64,000 nucleotides of DNA from Holacanthus passer (Eukaryota > Chordata > Actinopteri > Pomacanthidae). Below, piece by piece: positions 13,423-27,100 of the stretch. The stretch covers positions 9,442,501-9,506,500 of the forward strand of contig JAFREQ010000014.1 in assembly GCA_025331565.1 (NCBI GenBank). The letters are read 5' to 3'. Below the pieces are notes generated by a model that was not told the DNA's origin, made no database searches, and worked only from the letters and a program-made list of their open reading frames with translations. The position numbers and the translations under genes are program-made. Position 1 is the first letter of the stretch, and each line of letters starts with the position of its first letter.

Positions 13423-16400
13423 GCGCTCTCTTCACATTTTCTATTTTTGCACAGTTAGAAACTAAACAAAAACACACATAAACACAGAGACTAATGAGGG
13501 CTTTGCTTGGTCTGCTGTCAGTCAGCGGCTGGTTAACCAGTAGGCAGAGGTGCTGATAGAGACCGCCAGAGACAATACTCGCCTTTCTTTTTGTTCTGAC
13601 CTCCTCTTTCCTCAGGGTCACTCTGCTTCGCTCCGACCACTTAACCTCTAATTTCATACGCACATGTAAACACACACACACATACAAAGATGCACTCATG
13701 CAAACACGCGGTGCCACAAGAAAACAGCTGAAGAGTTTTTGCTGCCGCTTACAGAAAGTTCAATCTTCGTTAATTGTAGGTCTCTCAGTAGAAGGATTGA
13801 ATCAGAGGAAGCAGAAATACAGCACGGGCTGTGATGAGGAGAGTCGCCTCCTTTTTGGGAACAATGATGTGTTTTTCTTTTTTTTGGCTCCAATCCAGTA
13901 CATTTTATTTGAAACGAAACAATGTCTGTGAGGTTAAAGTATTGCCTTTCAGCTTTAAGAGCGTTAACATCCGTATCAGGTTGAATAGCTCTTTTTACCC
14001 CTGGGGATCTTTATAAAAAAAAAAAAAAACGTGCTACAACTTCTACGCAGTTCAGTGGATGTTCACGTCCTCATAAAGAATGATTGGTGTCTGCTGTCGG
14101 AGGATCACACACAGATGCAGTCAGACAGAAACTGCAGAGACTGTACATACAGCAGGAGGTATTAGTGAGGCGGGAGTATATAAACGTCAGGTGTTCAGAC
14201 TGTGAACATTTGCATTTTATGCTGCAGGCTGATAGTGAGAGACCTCAGGTGTTGCTTCAGGATGTGAATTCATCTTATTCTCATTTGTGTGGCAGTACAG
14301 CTCTCTGCCCTGCTGTCTTTAGGAACATATCTAGATATGACTTTGTTGCACCGTAGTCTTAAATTGGTTGAATATGACGTGACTACATAGAAAATGTGTT
14401 TGTAAGGAAGGAGGTAAAGAGCTCTGTAAAATATCAATGTCCCCAGTTGTGTAACTTCACTCAGCAGCCCTGGCTGTGTCAGATATATCTCAACACTATT
14501 CATCTAATGTGGGAACAACTTAAGTATCCGATCTGTAGTGATCACGCTCGATTCATTTCACAGCGTGTGCATATTAGCTCTCATTTGTTCAAAGTTATTA
14601 TTTTAAGTGACAGTATTAATGTTTTCTGTACTGTAAGATCAAGTGTTAGAGCGACCAGCGGAATAACAGACGAGGAACCGTTTGACTTGTTGATCAAGGA
14701 GAAATCAAGCTGATCTCTGGCACCGACTGCGATCGCTCTTCACGTGTTTGCCAGAGCGACTGTTCGGTGCGGTTTGACAGGAAATGGATTCCCTGGAAAC
14801 AGGATGTAGCAACTGGCGTGCGGTGCTGGAAATGATCAGGAAAAATAATCAAAGAAGGAGCGAGTGTTAATGAGGGGGAACGCCTGCAGCGTCTCTTCCT
14901 TTATGTGCGCATGTGTGTGTTGTGTATGTGTGTCTTGTGTGTGTGTGTCCATCTCTGTCAGAGGAGGTAATGATGATGAATGGAGGGCGAAAGAGGGATT
15001 GAGGCAGCTGTGCTCAGTCAGGGTTAGTGTGACGGCACTCGGGGTGAGTCCCCTACGTGTTCTGTGTCATATATCCATCCTCTGGTACAATACCAACAGC
15101 ATGGCATGATTGACTTTTATGCTTTGGCAGAAAACATTCATTCATTCTCTTGACAAAGATCCTTTTGTTAGTGGATCCTGGGAGTTCTGTGCGTGTATGT
15201 GTCCTTGTCTTTTTTTTTATGTCTGTGCTTTCCCATGTTCTCTCCGTAGCCTGTGGGCAGACAGCTGTGTTGCCACGGTTTGATCCACAGATGTCGGAGT
15301 GTACAATGAGACTTGTGCCCCACTCTCCACCTTGCAGCCCCCGCTGTGAGGCAGTTTACATCCGCTTATTATCCCGAGTCGGCCCTAAGTCAGAGCTCTG
15401 AGTGTTGCCTTATCCCCGGCTTTGATGACACACCATCAAATGACACCCAGACTAAGACCCACGACGGGGAACGTCCCTCATTTCCGCACAGATCAGTCCC
15501 GGTGTCGTCATGTCTGGTGTGGCCAGGTCAGGTGGAGAGGAAATCTTCTGTGCATGTAGGATATGTGTGTGTATATACAGTGTGTGTGTGTGTGTGTGCG
15601 CTTGCAGGGTCTTGGAGAAGTTCAGCCCTTGTTCACAGTTGCTGTGCGAACAACTTCATTCTTCCGTTCGACTTTGCAACTTTCCCCTGCACCTATGCAC
15701 GCACACACGCCAAGATGCATGAATGTTCTCATACGAAAAAAAAAAAAAAATCCTGACCTCACAACCTTCTACAGTGACTTCCTGACATCTATTGAAAGTT
15801 TCTATTGCCTCATCAGGGAACTTTGGATCATTTAACACCACTCCCTCTCACATCTGTGTGAGTCAATGGTACCTATAGTCAGGTGCTTATACACCATCTG
15901 TGCAAGGCAGTACAGTGTATATACTTTAAACATATGTAATTTATAAGCTGGATTGGCCTTTTTTTTTTAATTCACCTTACACCAATCTGTAATAATATAG
16001 ACATTAGTTAGAGTGAAAGCAAAACTAACAGTTTAAACCCAGCAGTCCACATTCGTTCTTTTCCTTCTTCATCATATGAGAGTGTTTTGGTTTCTCTTTC
16101 ATGTTTCAATAAAATGAGATATTTGAATGATTACTGTATAGCTGATATGGGAGACTTGCTGGTGGTCTAACATCATCTCGAAATGAAATCCCTTTCCTTC
16201 TTTTAGTGATACAATCCAGACGTGGCCACATTAATGGCTTGTGTGTAATGAATTAGTCGAATATTATTTCATAAATTTTGATGATTAATTTCACAGCACA
16301 GGCCTTTATATAAATTAAGTCTAATGGCTGCCCTCTGCTGTATTTATACAGGCCGACTGGACACCATACAGCCAGAGAAGTGAATATCTCACACAGCTGT

Positions 16401-18377
16401 GCGTAGTGCGCCGCAGCAGCCCGAGCAGACCTGAGTTCAGACGTTACATACACTCCACCAGACCCACTCTTGGGATTTAACAACTTTTATAGTGGTGTTG
16501 TCAGCTGCTGTGACATTCAAACTTATTCTTATGAACAGAAACACAAAGAAGGTCAGAGAGAGCTAGAGCGCGAGATAGGAGATCGTATTAGGAATGTTTT
16601 TCTTGTCAACCTATGACTCCACTCACACCCAAGTGGGTGAGGGAGAGTGCAACTGTTAGTGTGCGAGTATGCGAGTATTGGTGTGTCCCTAGGCCTTTGC
16701 TGTGGTCTCCCCATCGTCTCTGGTTCTGCCGTTTTGACTGTGGTCTACTCATATATTCCCCGTGTTGTTTATTGCGGCCCAGAGCCGACGCTGGGCCTGA
16801 TACCTTTGCAGATTCGCCTGCCAGAAAAACTTTTATGATGAAATGTGAGGCAGGAAAAAGGGAGGTGAGGACAAACAGAGAAGCTGTTTTCTTTAAGCCT
16901 CTGTTTTACTTTGCTAACCAGTGTCCAGAATCCACATTTGGCTGTCATTGCAAGCATGAGAGAGGAAGTCAAGGAGAATGAGTGTGTGTTTGTGCACATG
17001 TGTGCACGGTTGCATGTTTAATTGCAGGTACATGCATGTGTGCATGCAGAAAACGGTTGAATATGTGCATGTGTGCACACACACTTTAGAGCAGTTATGA
17101 GTTTGTGACTGTATTCGTTTAAAGAAATTCCAAAGAATTAATAGTTTTGCAACCGCAGAATCTTGAAAACGTATCAAGGTCAATTTTTTTTAAATGATAT
17201 GGTGCTGAGTGAAAGGCTGGAAAGCTTAAGTGGGGTTTGGGGGGAAGATGGGGTGATACAGTATAGATGTGTTTTTAATTCATCTTATCTGAGGAAAGCT
17301 TGAATGCAATTTCCAATGTCCCGTTTGGATTTGAACCGGGCCAGGCTGGACAGCAGTGAGCCCCCCCGACGTCTTTGGCTTACCTTTCACTTTCTTTCTC
17401 TTTCTTTCATATACTGAACAAAAAAAGTGTAGAAATGAGAGAATGAGTGCCCTTGTTGTCCTGAGGACTGTAAGATTTCTGCCTCTATCGCTCTCACGGA
17501 AATAGAAATCAACACGGAAATGCACAAACATACAAAATCACAGTCGGGAAACGAGACAACCCGGCTTCGGGACTTTAGGGATTTCTCACGCCGACATGTC
17601 ACTTTGTCTCGCCGCAGGACCCGCACCTTTAAACGGCAATAGGAAAACTCCTGTAGAGTTTGGAGCATGGCTGGAGGGATGGAGTGTTGAAAGAGAGGTG
17701 GTAGTGGCAGGGTGAGAGAGGGAGGTGTTGTTGGAAGACGACGCGGAGAAGAACGGGACTACAGGGGAAAGGAAAATTGGAGGGAAATTGAAGGAGAAGA
17801 GAGAGGTTAATCACCTTGACTTGTTAGCTGTCTATCATCTCAGCATGTGTGCCAGCTGATAAAGCCATACAGTATCTCCTGCTGATGGAGTAGTAGTTGC
17901 AGGGTTAGTGGTGTTAATACGCTCAAGCCCAGTAATATGTTAAGAATTCCCATCATCTCTCTCCACCTTTCATTTATCTCTCCCCTTGCTTTCTCCTCTC
18001 CGTCCTTTGATCCCTCCCTCCTCATCTGTCCATTTCTCTCTCCTTGTTTTTCGCGGACTGTGCCTGGCAGCAGTGAGTGCTTTAAGAGGGTATTAGCAGG
18101 GCGTCTGTACAGTACTATCACAGCTTAGTGGGCCAGTGCAGGTGAGACAGCAGGGATTTCCTGTTAGGCCTCTCTGCTACATTCTTGCTAAATTGCTCCT
18201 TGCCATGTGGGGTTGGAGAGGAGGGGGTGGAGGGGTGTCTCACTTTCCCCCCCTTGTTCTTTCTCATACACACGATGGCAAACACACACTCATGTGGCAG
18301 CACATGGGCATCGGCACAGGATGATGTGCGTGCATGAACGTACTGTACGTACAAAGGATTAGTGGTGTTGTGGCTCT

Positions 18378-18380
<3 letters not shown>

Positions 18381-18409
<29 letters not shown>
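18381..18409 (+). repeat. TG microsatellite (left arm of inverted pair)
   Basis: About 14 TG units, complementary to the CA run at 18582-18614. Confidence 0.95.
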
Positions 18410-18410
<1 letters not shown>

Positions 18411-18576
18411 AGTGTGGAGTGGGGAGGACAGAGCAGGGCTCAGTATTAGACTCTGGTTGTCTGCCAGAGGAGCAATATGAGATAAATACTTCACCATCTT
18501 ACACCTGGGGGTCCTGGCCTGCTTCTAATGCTACTGCTTAAGAGGAGCCCTCTGTGTGTCTGCGGCCTGTGCTCTC

Positions 18577-18581
<5 letters not shown>

Positions 18582-18614
<33 letters not shown>
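18582..18614 (+). repeat. CA microsatellite (right arm of inverted pair)
   Basis: About 16 CA units, 172 bases after the TG run. Confidence 0.95.
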
Positions 18615-18618
<4 letters not shown>

Positions 18619-18734
18619 GGCAGGTAGGAACCAACTGTGGTCATACCTCTCAATTTGTTCTCAGCTTATCTGTTGTGTTGTCTGTAGTTATGAGTTTTTC
18701 TTACCACGTAACTTGTTAGTTACTAAAATACTAA

Positions 18735-19184
18735 GAGTGGCGGAAGAAGTATTCAGATATTAACATATGTAAAAGGAACAATCCACAGTGTTCACACTCA
18801 GTTCCATCCATAAAAGTCTTGCTTTGTTGCTTTACTTATTTTAAGTTATAGTACATGTACGTACATATGTAGAATATCTCAAACAGAAATGTCAAATTGT
18901 CATTTTGTCATTTTGAATTATGGAGAAATCAGTGCTGAAGTCTTAAAAGATAAAAGCTAAACTAATTTCCTCCCTGTATTGATCCTCTCATATAACTTTT
19001 GGAAAGAAAGAGAATAAGCCTCTTTCAAAATATTGAACTATTTCTTTAATCTATAGGAAGCATTTTAATTTTAAGTGTGGTGGAGTAGAAATTTGAAGTA
19101 GCATGAAATGTAAATACTCAAGCACAAGCACCCCAGAATTGTACAGTATTTGAGTAAGTGTACTTTAGTTACTTCCCAACACTG
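18735..19184. mobile_element. Degenerate MITE-like element
   Basis: The left end is GAGTGGCGGAAGAAGTATTC and the right end is TTAGTTACTTCCCAACACTG, forming an imperfect terminal inverted repeat of about 17 bases. The interior near the right end (GTAAATACTCAAGCACAAGC and TTTGAGTAAGTGTACTTTAG) matches the pattern of a widespread percomorph element I recall. There is no transposase. No target-site duplication is clear. Confidence 0.5.
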
Positions 19185-20235
19185 CTTGCTCCATTAAATG
19201 TTCTCCTTAAGTGCCTTGTGAAGTAGTTGAGAGATGAGCTGGCGAACACAACAGAGCCTGCGCTTTAAGTGTTTTCACACCGTCCCCTCTGTGTCCAAGT
19301 AACGCTTGTCAAAACCACTGTTAACAAGCCTTCAGTTACTGCTTCCCTTTATCTGTGCAGCGTGTGTGTGTGTGTCTTGATTTCACATAAAACACGCACA
19401 CACACAACTTAAAATTAAGTTCAAATGGGTTCACTCATTGCGCCATGGCAAAAAGTGCTGGTAATGTAATCAGGTGTTGGAGAGGAACAGAGGAGCACAT
19501 AGCCTGTTCACAACAGCCAGCTGAGAGTGTGTGTATGTGTGTGAGTGTGTGTCACCGTAGGCGGTGCAGCAGAACACTGATATATGTCCAATGAGAAGTT
19601 CTGGATTGAGCTCGTATCACTCATCTCGTTGCACACACGGCCAGACACGGCGGTTTTTAATGTACGAGCGTGAAGTGTGTGAGCGGTCTGATCTATGGCA
19701 GCGCCGGCCCAATCATACAGCGCTCTCAATAACAAATGATGGGACCGACTCCAGGCTCCTTCACTATCACACACACTTTTATTGCGTCGGCCCATAGCGG
19801 TTCATGTTATGGACAGTAGGTCAAAGCTGAACTTTCACTACTTCCAAATGTCAACAAGTAAATGTGTTGAGATATGTCAGTTCCAGTGCTGAATAATAAC
19901 ATATAGGCCACTTGACTGACGCCTGGAAAAAACCCTGGTATAAGATTTCATTTCTTTTTTGTGCATAAGTGTTTCTGTTTTTTTGTGTCTTTGGCTGTCC
20001 ATCAATTTGGTCATTTTCCATCTTGTCTATTACAGATTACATTTAACCTATATGCTCGCCTGTCAATCCGCCTGTCTGGCTTGACTCTATGAATATTAAG
20101 TCATATCACCCGCCCTGACTCTCCCTTGCGGTCTCTGTCTGACAACATGTCAGCCTCACTCCCTGTTGGTCTGTTCGTTCATGTTTCCGTCTGACTTCTT
20201 ATCTACACTTAACCTCTCGCCTCGGTCTTTTCTAG

Positions 20236-20403
20236 GTCGACGCTTTGCGGGTGCGACTGGAGGAGAAGGAGCAGTTCCTGACCAAGAAGACCAAGCAGCT
20301 GCAGGACCTGACGGATGAAAAGAGCACGCTGACAGGAGAGATCAGAGACATGAAGGACATGCTGGATGTCAAGGAGAGGAAGGTTAATGTCCTGCAAAAG
20401 AAG
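20236..20403 (+). CDS. erc2: ERC exon 4 of window (coiled coil)
   Basis: This 56-codon, phase 0-0 exon lies between an acceptor ending CTTTTCTAG and a strong GTAAGC donor. The peptide begins VDALRVRLEEKEQFLTKKTK and ends KERKVNVLQKK, colinear with the VDALRLRLEEKE to NVLQKK block of ERC1/ERC2. QLQDLTDEK and GEIRDMKDML are ERC2-like. It is flanked by the two largest introns in the window, 13.1 kb before and 17.1 kb after. Confidence 0.96.
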
Positions 20404-20546
20404 GTAAGCGAGTCCAGCTCACAGTGTCTGTAAGTGCATGCAGTGTAGCCAGACAAATTCCTTGTAAGTTAGGTTAACTCGTCAAATGTGACAAGACCCT
20501 CTAGAGAGGCCAAATCTTTCACTGGTTCACAAACAAGAACCTTTTG

Positions 20547-20910
20547 TTAAAGCTGCACTAATCAGTGTTTTTATATCAACATTGGATAAATGACTGTGTA
20601 AGTGAAAGCTGTCTCTTGTTAGTGACACACCCACGGTGAATTATCACCCAACTCTGCAGTTCCTCTCAGTTCTACAGATCACTTTACTGTCTTTCAGCTC
20701 ATTGTTTTGGTTTTTAAGTCCCACAATGTTAGCATTTTGATTCACTGTCATCGCTCTCACTAACTAAAGTTCTGTTAAACCCACTCGACACTGCCTGCCC
20801 AGCACCAAATGACACACAGACAAAGTTAGCAACTACAAAACAAGCCAGATTTTTCCAGCAGGACCAGGTGGAGCCCAAAATAGAGCTGAAAAGAGAGTGA
20901 ATATTGGACG
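20547..20910. mobile_element. Teleost dispersed repeat
   Basis: The stretch starts TTAAAGCTGCACTAATCAGT and includes CTGTCTCTTGTTAGTGACAC and GAAAAGAGAGTGAATATTGG. I recognise this arrangement from memory as a common repeat in spiny-rayed fish. It has no coding capacity. It lies 144 bases after the exon 4 donor. Confidence 0.5.
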
Positions 20911-21504
20911 TTGATGGCTCCAAATCAATGATCATGTTGATCCGTGCCTGCTGGATGTATTAATACACAAATGTTAAAGATGTATTTTCAGCTCGTTCTA
21001 CTGTCCCCAAATGGTCAAAAGAACAACTGATATTGCTTTTACAAAGTTAACAGGTCCCGTTTATAGTCAGGATTATGGATATACTTAACAAAGAAGAAAA
21101 ATATTTTAAAGACTGTAATCTATTTCTTTTCCATTCGACATTGGCCAGGAAAAATGAACTATTAAATCACTTTTATAGGGAAACAGAGAAGCGCAGATAT
21201 TTGATCAATGACAGGTTTATTGACTGTCACCACATCAGGTAACTCTCCCCGGTTAATCAGACATATTGGAAATTAATTCTCGGCTCTGGTTCTGGCCACA
21301 CGATCATGTTGCTTGGCGTCGTGAATCGACAGTTTTGTTATATGAATCGTTGAACATGTGCCTAGTCAGATCTCCATATGGTGAACACAGACACCTTCAC
21401 ACATGAACGTGGACTGTGCAGCGGATGAGACGGCTAAGTGAAAGCATCATATTATTTCTGGTCCAAGAGCAGCACACACATCCTTCTATATGCACACCTG
21501 CTCA

Positions 21505-21507
<3 letters not shown>

Positions 21508-21539
<32 letters not shown>
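21508..21539 (+). repeat. CA microsatellite
   Basis: 16 CA units in intron 4. Confidence 0.95.
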
Positions 21540-21543
<4 letters not shown>

Positions 21544-23511
21544 ACACTCGCTTGCACGGCATGTCTCAGAGGCCTTAATGACTTTTATAAGGTTAGCTGT
21601 TTAGGCAGGGCCTGTAGCCACCTGTGGTGAGCATGTTGGCAATTCCTCCATAGACCAATTACACACACATAAAGGTCCCCTCTCAACTTCCTTGTTTCCT
21701 CTCATGTCCTCAAATTAGATCTCCCTCTCTCTCCTCCCACCCTCCCCCTTGCTGAGTTTAATGAAAAGGGGCTCCAAAGGTAACACGCAGTGCCATCAAT
21801 CTGTGTGTATGTGCGCGCATATGCGAGCGCGTGAATATGTTCGAATGCATTATTATGTTTGTGTGACCCCTGGTGTTTCTGTGTGAGAAGTTTAAAGATG
21901 ACCTTTATGTGCACCCTGCGCTGTACTCCTTTGGGTCCCACCTATAGCTTGCACTTAATAAGCCGGTTTGCAGCAGATAAATGGGGCCCCTTCTGCTTAT
22001 TGACATTTCATTCATGTTTGATTTGAACTTTATTTCATGGCCAGAAATGTTCGCTATAGGCTGCCAGTTCATTCTGGAGCCATTTGGTGGGAAGGGGGAA
22101 GTTTTTTGCTCACTGTTTGTGCGTTTTTTATTCAGCTGTGTTACTCTAAGCCTCACTTGTCATTTTCATCCACACAGGCTCAAAAGTGAGATTAAGTCGG
22201 ATGATGAGATAGCAAATATTTGGTTTGTGCCGTCTTTGCAGAAAGTCTTTCTCTGTTTCCCTGTACTTTTCTCCTCTTCTTTACTCTGTGAGAGCCACCT
22301 CTCCTTGCACATCCCAAACGTTTAAGCCTTCTTCCTCATTCATCATGGCACAATTTATTTTTGAAATCCAGCACTTTGGAAAACAGTCGACAGCGATAAG
22401 AAGCATTAATGACTTGTAGTAAAACGTAATATTTTTTCATTCAGTATTATATGTTTCTCACAAATGTTAACATAAAGTGAATGGAAGAAGAAGTGATATT
22501 TGAATGAAGAAGCAGACCGTTCCATGCTGTGAACTGACAGGTGTTTCACTCCATTAGCCGCACTGTATACACTGACCACAGTCTGAATGGTTTTTCCAAA
22601 CTTCCTATTTCCCAACAGTCCCCGGGGGCTATAACTTACAGTGCCGCGTCTCCAGGGAACAGCAGGAGTGGAGCTAGGAGTCAAAGCTAGTTTCCTTTCC
22701 GGGCTTCATACTCTCCAAGTTACTGCTGGCTTATTATAAAATGCACAGACAAGCTCTGTGTGTGTTTGAAGTGTTCACGGGCAGTATGAAGTCCTCCCCA
22801 GACACAAATCTAAATGCCAAGTATGTACTTTCTAACTAAAGGGTGACGGCGTGTTCTTAAGCAGTGACACTAATCCTACGTTCAAATGAAACATGTTGAT
22901 GCCGATCTGAATGTGAAACTCAATTTAGCAGCTTTAATGAATTTTGCATTCTCATATTTTCATGTAGTCCTTGTTGTAAACTAGAGCTCAGCTAACTGAA
23001 AGAAATGCTTTTATTTATCATTATGGCATTTTAACTTCTAATAATTATTTATTTCTATATTAGGTACTGATTGAAGGGTACTTGTCCTTCCCCTGCTACA
23101 AAATGTAACTTTTCCACTGTAGCTTTAAATCAACACAAAGGAAATGTACAAATACAAAAAAAAAAATCACACAGCCTCATTTTGATTTTGACAAAGTTGA
23201 AAAACTGAATGAAATTGTTCTGTACTGAATGTGAAATGTGTCGTTACAGGATTAATCCGCTGATCAACAAAAGGTTGAGCTACAGCAGACATTAAATAGA
23301 AGTTTTAAGTTGAACTGTATCGATCACATTATTAATTAGTCATTAATCAGTAATATATTGTATATTATAATAGTTATATCATAATTATAATAGTTTTTTT
23401 TGCTGAAATTTTCCCATCGTTTCCTGAAAATGATTTCTGAGGATTTCTTTTCAAAACCAAAAATATTTAAACGTATACACAGTCCATGTTTAATTGAATG
23501 CTTGTGAAGGC

Positions 23512-24152
23512 TCATTGCAGATCATCATCATTGTTTGCCTCTTTGCTCAAAACCTCCCTCATCTTCTGGATTTCTGCCTTTTCTTGAACGGAGGCTTTCC
23601 TCATCTTTTCTATCTTAGCGTAAAAAGCCTTTCTCCTCTTACATTTTTCCTTAAGTGCTTTCTTAAAGGCTTTTCTTTCTTTTTCTGTGCTCTCCTTCTT
23701 TAACTGGAAAACATCCCTGATCCTCTTGATGCCTGTCTGTTCTTGAATGTAGGCCTTCCTCAGCATTGCCATCTCTTCCTTTTCTATATTGAACATCTTC
23801 CTGGCATCATATTGTTGTTGTTGTACCATATGTTCATTTTTCATGTTCACTCTCTCCAATTGGAAAGCCCCCCTCATCCTCTCACACAGCATTCGTCTTC
23901 TTGATTTCGTTCGTGAAGGCTTTTTTTTTTATGCTCTCTTTCTGAAAAGGTGCTCCTGATCGCAGCCATTTGAGCAAACTCTCTATTTCCTTTTTGTCCA
24001 TATACCATGTCTTTTGGCAGCTCCTCAAGAAGACAAATAGTAGCCAAGCACTACCCTCCCACCATCCTTTTCTCTACTTGTCCATCATATGCAGTTGCGA
24101 GTTGCTCCACTAATTATGCTCATAATCAGATATTTCTTTGATGACGCGTTCT
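23512..24152 (-). pseudogene. Decayed coding remnant with 14-residue coiled-coil repeats
   Basis: On the minus strand, 23892 down to 23512 is a 126-codon open frame built from degenerate 14-residue units. Examples are LRKAYIQEQTGIKR, IRDVFQLKKESTEK, ERKAFKKALKEKCK and MRKASVQEKAEIQK, separated by shorter units such as RRKAFYAKIEK. Coding-like sequence continues upstream in shifted frames: FAQMAAIRSTFSEREHKKK before the A10 run at 23921-23930, and VEQLATAYDGQVEKR and LLEELPKDMVYGQKG further up, with an in-frame stop at 24051-24053. A possible acceptor (GATTTCAG) precedes this near 24153. The frameshifts and stop point to a dead gene copy nested antisense to the ERC gene. The protein family is not recognised; the repeats suggest a long charged helix. 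Confidence 0.45.
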
Positions 24153-27100
24153 GAAATCAAGTTTAACAAACATATCACAGTGCTAGTAACACACAGATTT
24201 TAGTGCTGATGATGTAAGATGACAGTCATCAAAACTGCCCAATATCTGAGTCACCTTTTACACCTCTTATTTTGTTTGTAATAAATCAGTGGGACCCCAC
24301 CCAGAGCAGACCTTTTTCAAGGGTGTGAAAGTGATTTTAGAAGGTGCGATCATTTTCATGCAAACAAACGAACAAACTAAAACATGTACATTACAGTATT
24401 TTTATTACATTGTACTTCTCCATTGAATTATTGTGTTATTAAACCAACTTTCCTAAAAGCATGCAGTTGATTTACATTGACGAGACCAGTGTTTTCCTTC
24501 ACAACTACTGCCTTTCTCAAAGATTTTGAGTTTCTGTTTTTTGTTCTTTCTTTAGGCATATTGACAAATATTTACTCACCACCATAAAAACTCCCATCAG
24601 TGAAATTTCTCAATGTCTCAGCGTGTCCAAACCACAGCGCTCTGTGTCTTAAAATGGCCGCCCTGAGCTCAACAGAATTAGGCTTTCAGGATGTTTTGAA
24701 TGAAATGGTTGCTATGGTTTCCTCAACATAACAACCTCTTGTCCACATGATCTCAATTCAACCTCAAACAAGCTTGATAAACGTTATGCAAAGGTCAAAC
24801 ATAATGCCGTCATGTTATAATTCATATTCTTCAGTGCATTCACACCAGCAAGCATCGAGTCTGTTTTTGAAATGAACACATGTTTCTGAGAGGGTGATAA
24901 AGAGGCTGTTTGATTCCCTCTCAACACTCTTTGCTCGTTAAAACCATGTAATTAAGAAGCTGTGTGAAGCCTTTTAGGCCATTTTAGACAATTTAACTGT
25001 CATGGGTGTCAGCATTTTTTGACAGGATTTCATCAGCTTCGGATCTTTGTCAGTTTCAGCTACACTTTGTCAACCTCATTTTAATGTTGTAGCTGTTGAG
25101 TTGGAGCTGCCTGCACCCAGAGATAATGGAGAATTATGCCTCAGAATTGACTTAGAGCTGGTTTCAAAAATGAAGCAGGGCGTCGGCCGGCCAAATGGTG
25201 AAGGGGCATACCACATAGCCGCAACGTCCATCGTTTGATTTCAACTTCATCTCAAGCCATTCCCATATCTCTCTCCCCGAGTTTCCTATCTGGCTCTATA
25301 CTGTCCGCTTCCCAAGAAAAAACCTTCCAAAAAGAGGAGGCTTACATCAGTTTCTGTAGTATTGTTCACCTCATTTTGATCTTCAGTCACAAAATCTGGA
25401 TTGAGGTTTACTAGGAACAAATCCATTTGTATATTCTGTCAACAGTTTTTATAGGGAATCTTTCTTCAGTTGACAGTAGGTCCAATAAAAACTGTTCACA
25501 GTGAGGTCTGTGGATGAACCACAGCAAGCATTGTTTCTGGAAAGAGATGTTTTTAAATGTATTTTTTTTTCACCACTAATGAAATACCATTAATCTCTGT
25601 TGTATTTTGGTGGCGCCAGAAAACTTGACCAAATAATACTGAAACTATCTGTATGGCTGGATACGTTCGGAGGCCGTGAGAAAATATGTTTTTTTATTGT
25701 ATTGTGGTCGAAGCGACGCTGTAACTTGTTATGACTGATCATTCCATGGTTATATTTCTAAACACAAAACGCTGTATGGTGAATTTGCTCAAATGGAATT
25801 CAAAAGTTAAATCCGAATCCAAAACGCTGTAACACCTGGGCTTGTTAGCTACGATTTAGGGAGCCACATAGCTGTTTCCTTGACAAAGTATCTCTTTTTC
25901 GGATGCTATAAATTACAAATCTGAAAGATAGAGTGTAGCTTGGGAGCATAACTCGCTTCCTTCCCTGTGTCGTACTGCGAAAGTCATTCCAATCGTAAAA
26001 GATGTAGCCCGACCCTGCATGTTTGAAGTCCTCCCAGGACAGGATGAAGCTTTCCCTGATGCTTCCTGTATCTAAATATCAAGGGTGCATTTTCCTCAAT
26101 AAAGGGATCATTCTGGATGCGGAAAAGCAGAGGATGCAGCTGAATGTTGGTCAGCTCGTGAAAGTTCTGCGAATGTGTTATCCATCTTAAAACCTTCGCT
26201 GTGAACAAGGATGGTTGTTGCTTCACAACAGGATGAGGTTTAGCTTAGATCATTTAAATGTTGCGGTGGGCCTCCCCCCTATAAAATTATCAGCTCTGAA
26301 TGACTCAGCTAAGCAGTTCATAGGGCTATTAATCTCTTGTATATGAAAAGAGATCAAGAGTAAATATGTATACCAGACGTGCACAAACACACACAAACAA
26401 AGGCAGACACACATTATGAGACACCAGCTGATCTGTCATCGGCCTGTGTCATCATTACCGACACTCTGGGAGGTTTTGGTGTGGGAATTGGACCTGTCTG
26501 TAGTGAAGATAGAGAGCTCATCGTAATGACGCAGATGCATCATGTTAACCCTCAAATCTGTCCGGGAGGATGACACATATCCTCGTGTGTGTGTGTTTGT
26601 GTGTGTTTGTGTGTGTTTGTGTGCACCACGCTCTCCTCCCAGCCGTAAGGAATTGACATCTGGAGAACTAGGAGCAAAAACAGTCTGTAGGATGTTTTTG
26701 AGGAAGTAGTATAAAATGGAAGAAAAATTTAATGTAAATAACAACAGGGAATCTGTTTGGTGGATCAAGGTGGAGTTTGTGATTCTCTTTGTGTTGCAGT
26801 TTTTGTATTGTTTGAATATCTTTCTTTAATACCTCTGTGTTTTTGGCTGTTTTGATCCATTCAGTTTTCTCTTGGATTGTTTTCTTTAATGGACTGACTT
26901 TTTATTTATTTGTTTTTTTTTCAATATTTACGTAGTGATTCAAATGCTTGACTCAAGCTTTGGCTTCAACTTAGCTTTAACATTTTTTTTACCAAAATTT
27001 TTTAAGCTGCCGGATGCAAAACAGCACTTTCATTTCTGAGACTTCTTTGACTGTTGAAGTTGAAGGGTCTGTTGCTCCCGTCCGTGTTTGAAGTGTGAGA

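Larger units (their letters stand above)
7124..20235 (+). other. Intron 3 (13.1 kb)
   Basis: This large intron contains a 77-base tandem duplication near 8400-8555, TG/CA repeats at 9764-9794, 13397-13422, 18381-18409 and 18582-18614, and an A run near 14014-14029. Possible mobile-element remnants lie near 11000-11260 and 18735-19184. Its open frames are mostly translated microsatellites or pyrimidine-rich DNA. No additional ERC exon is expected, since exons 3 and 4 are contiguous in the family. Confidence 0.8.
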
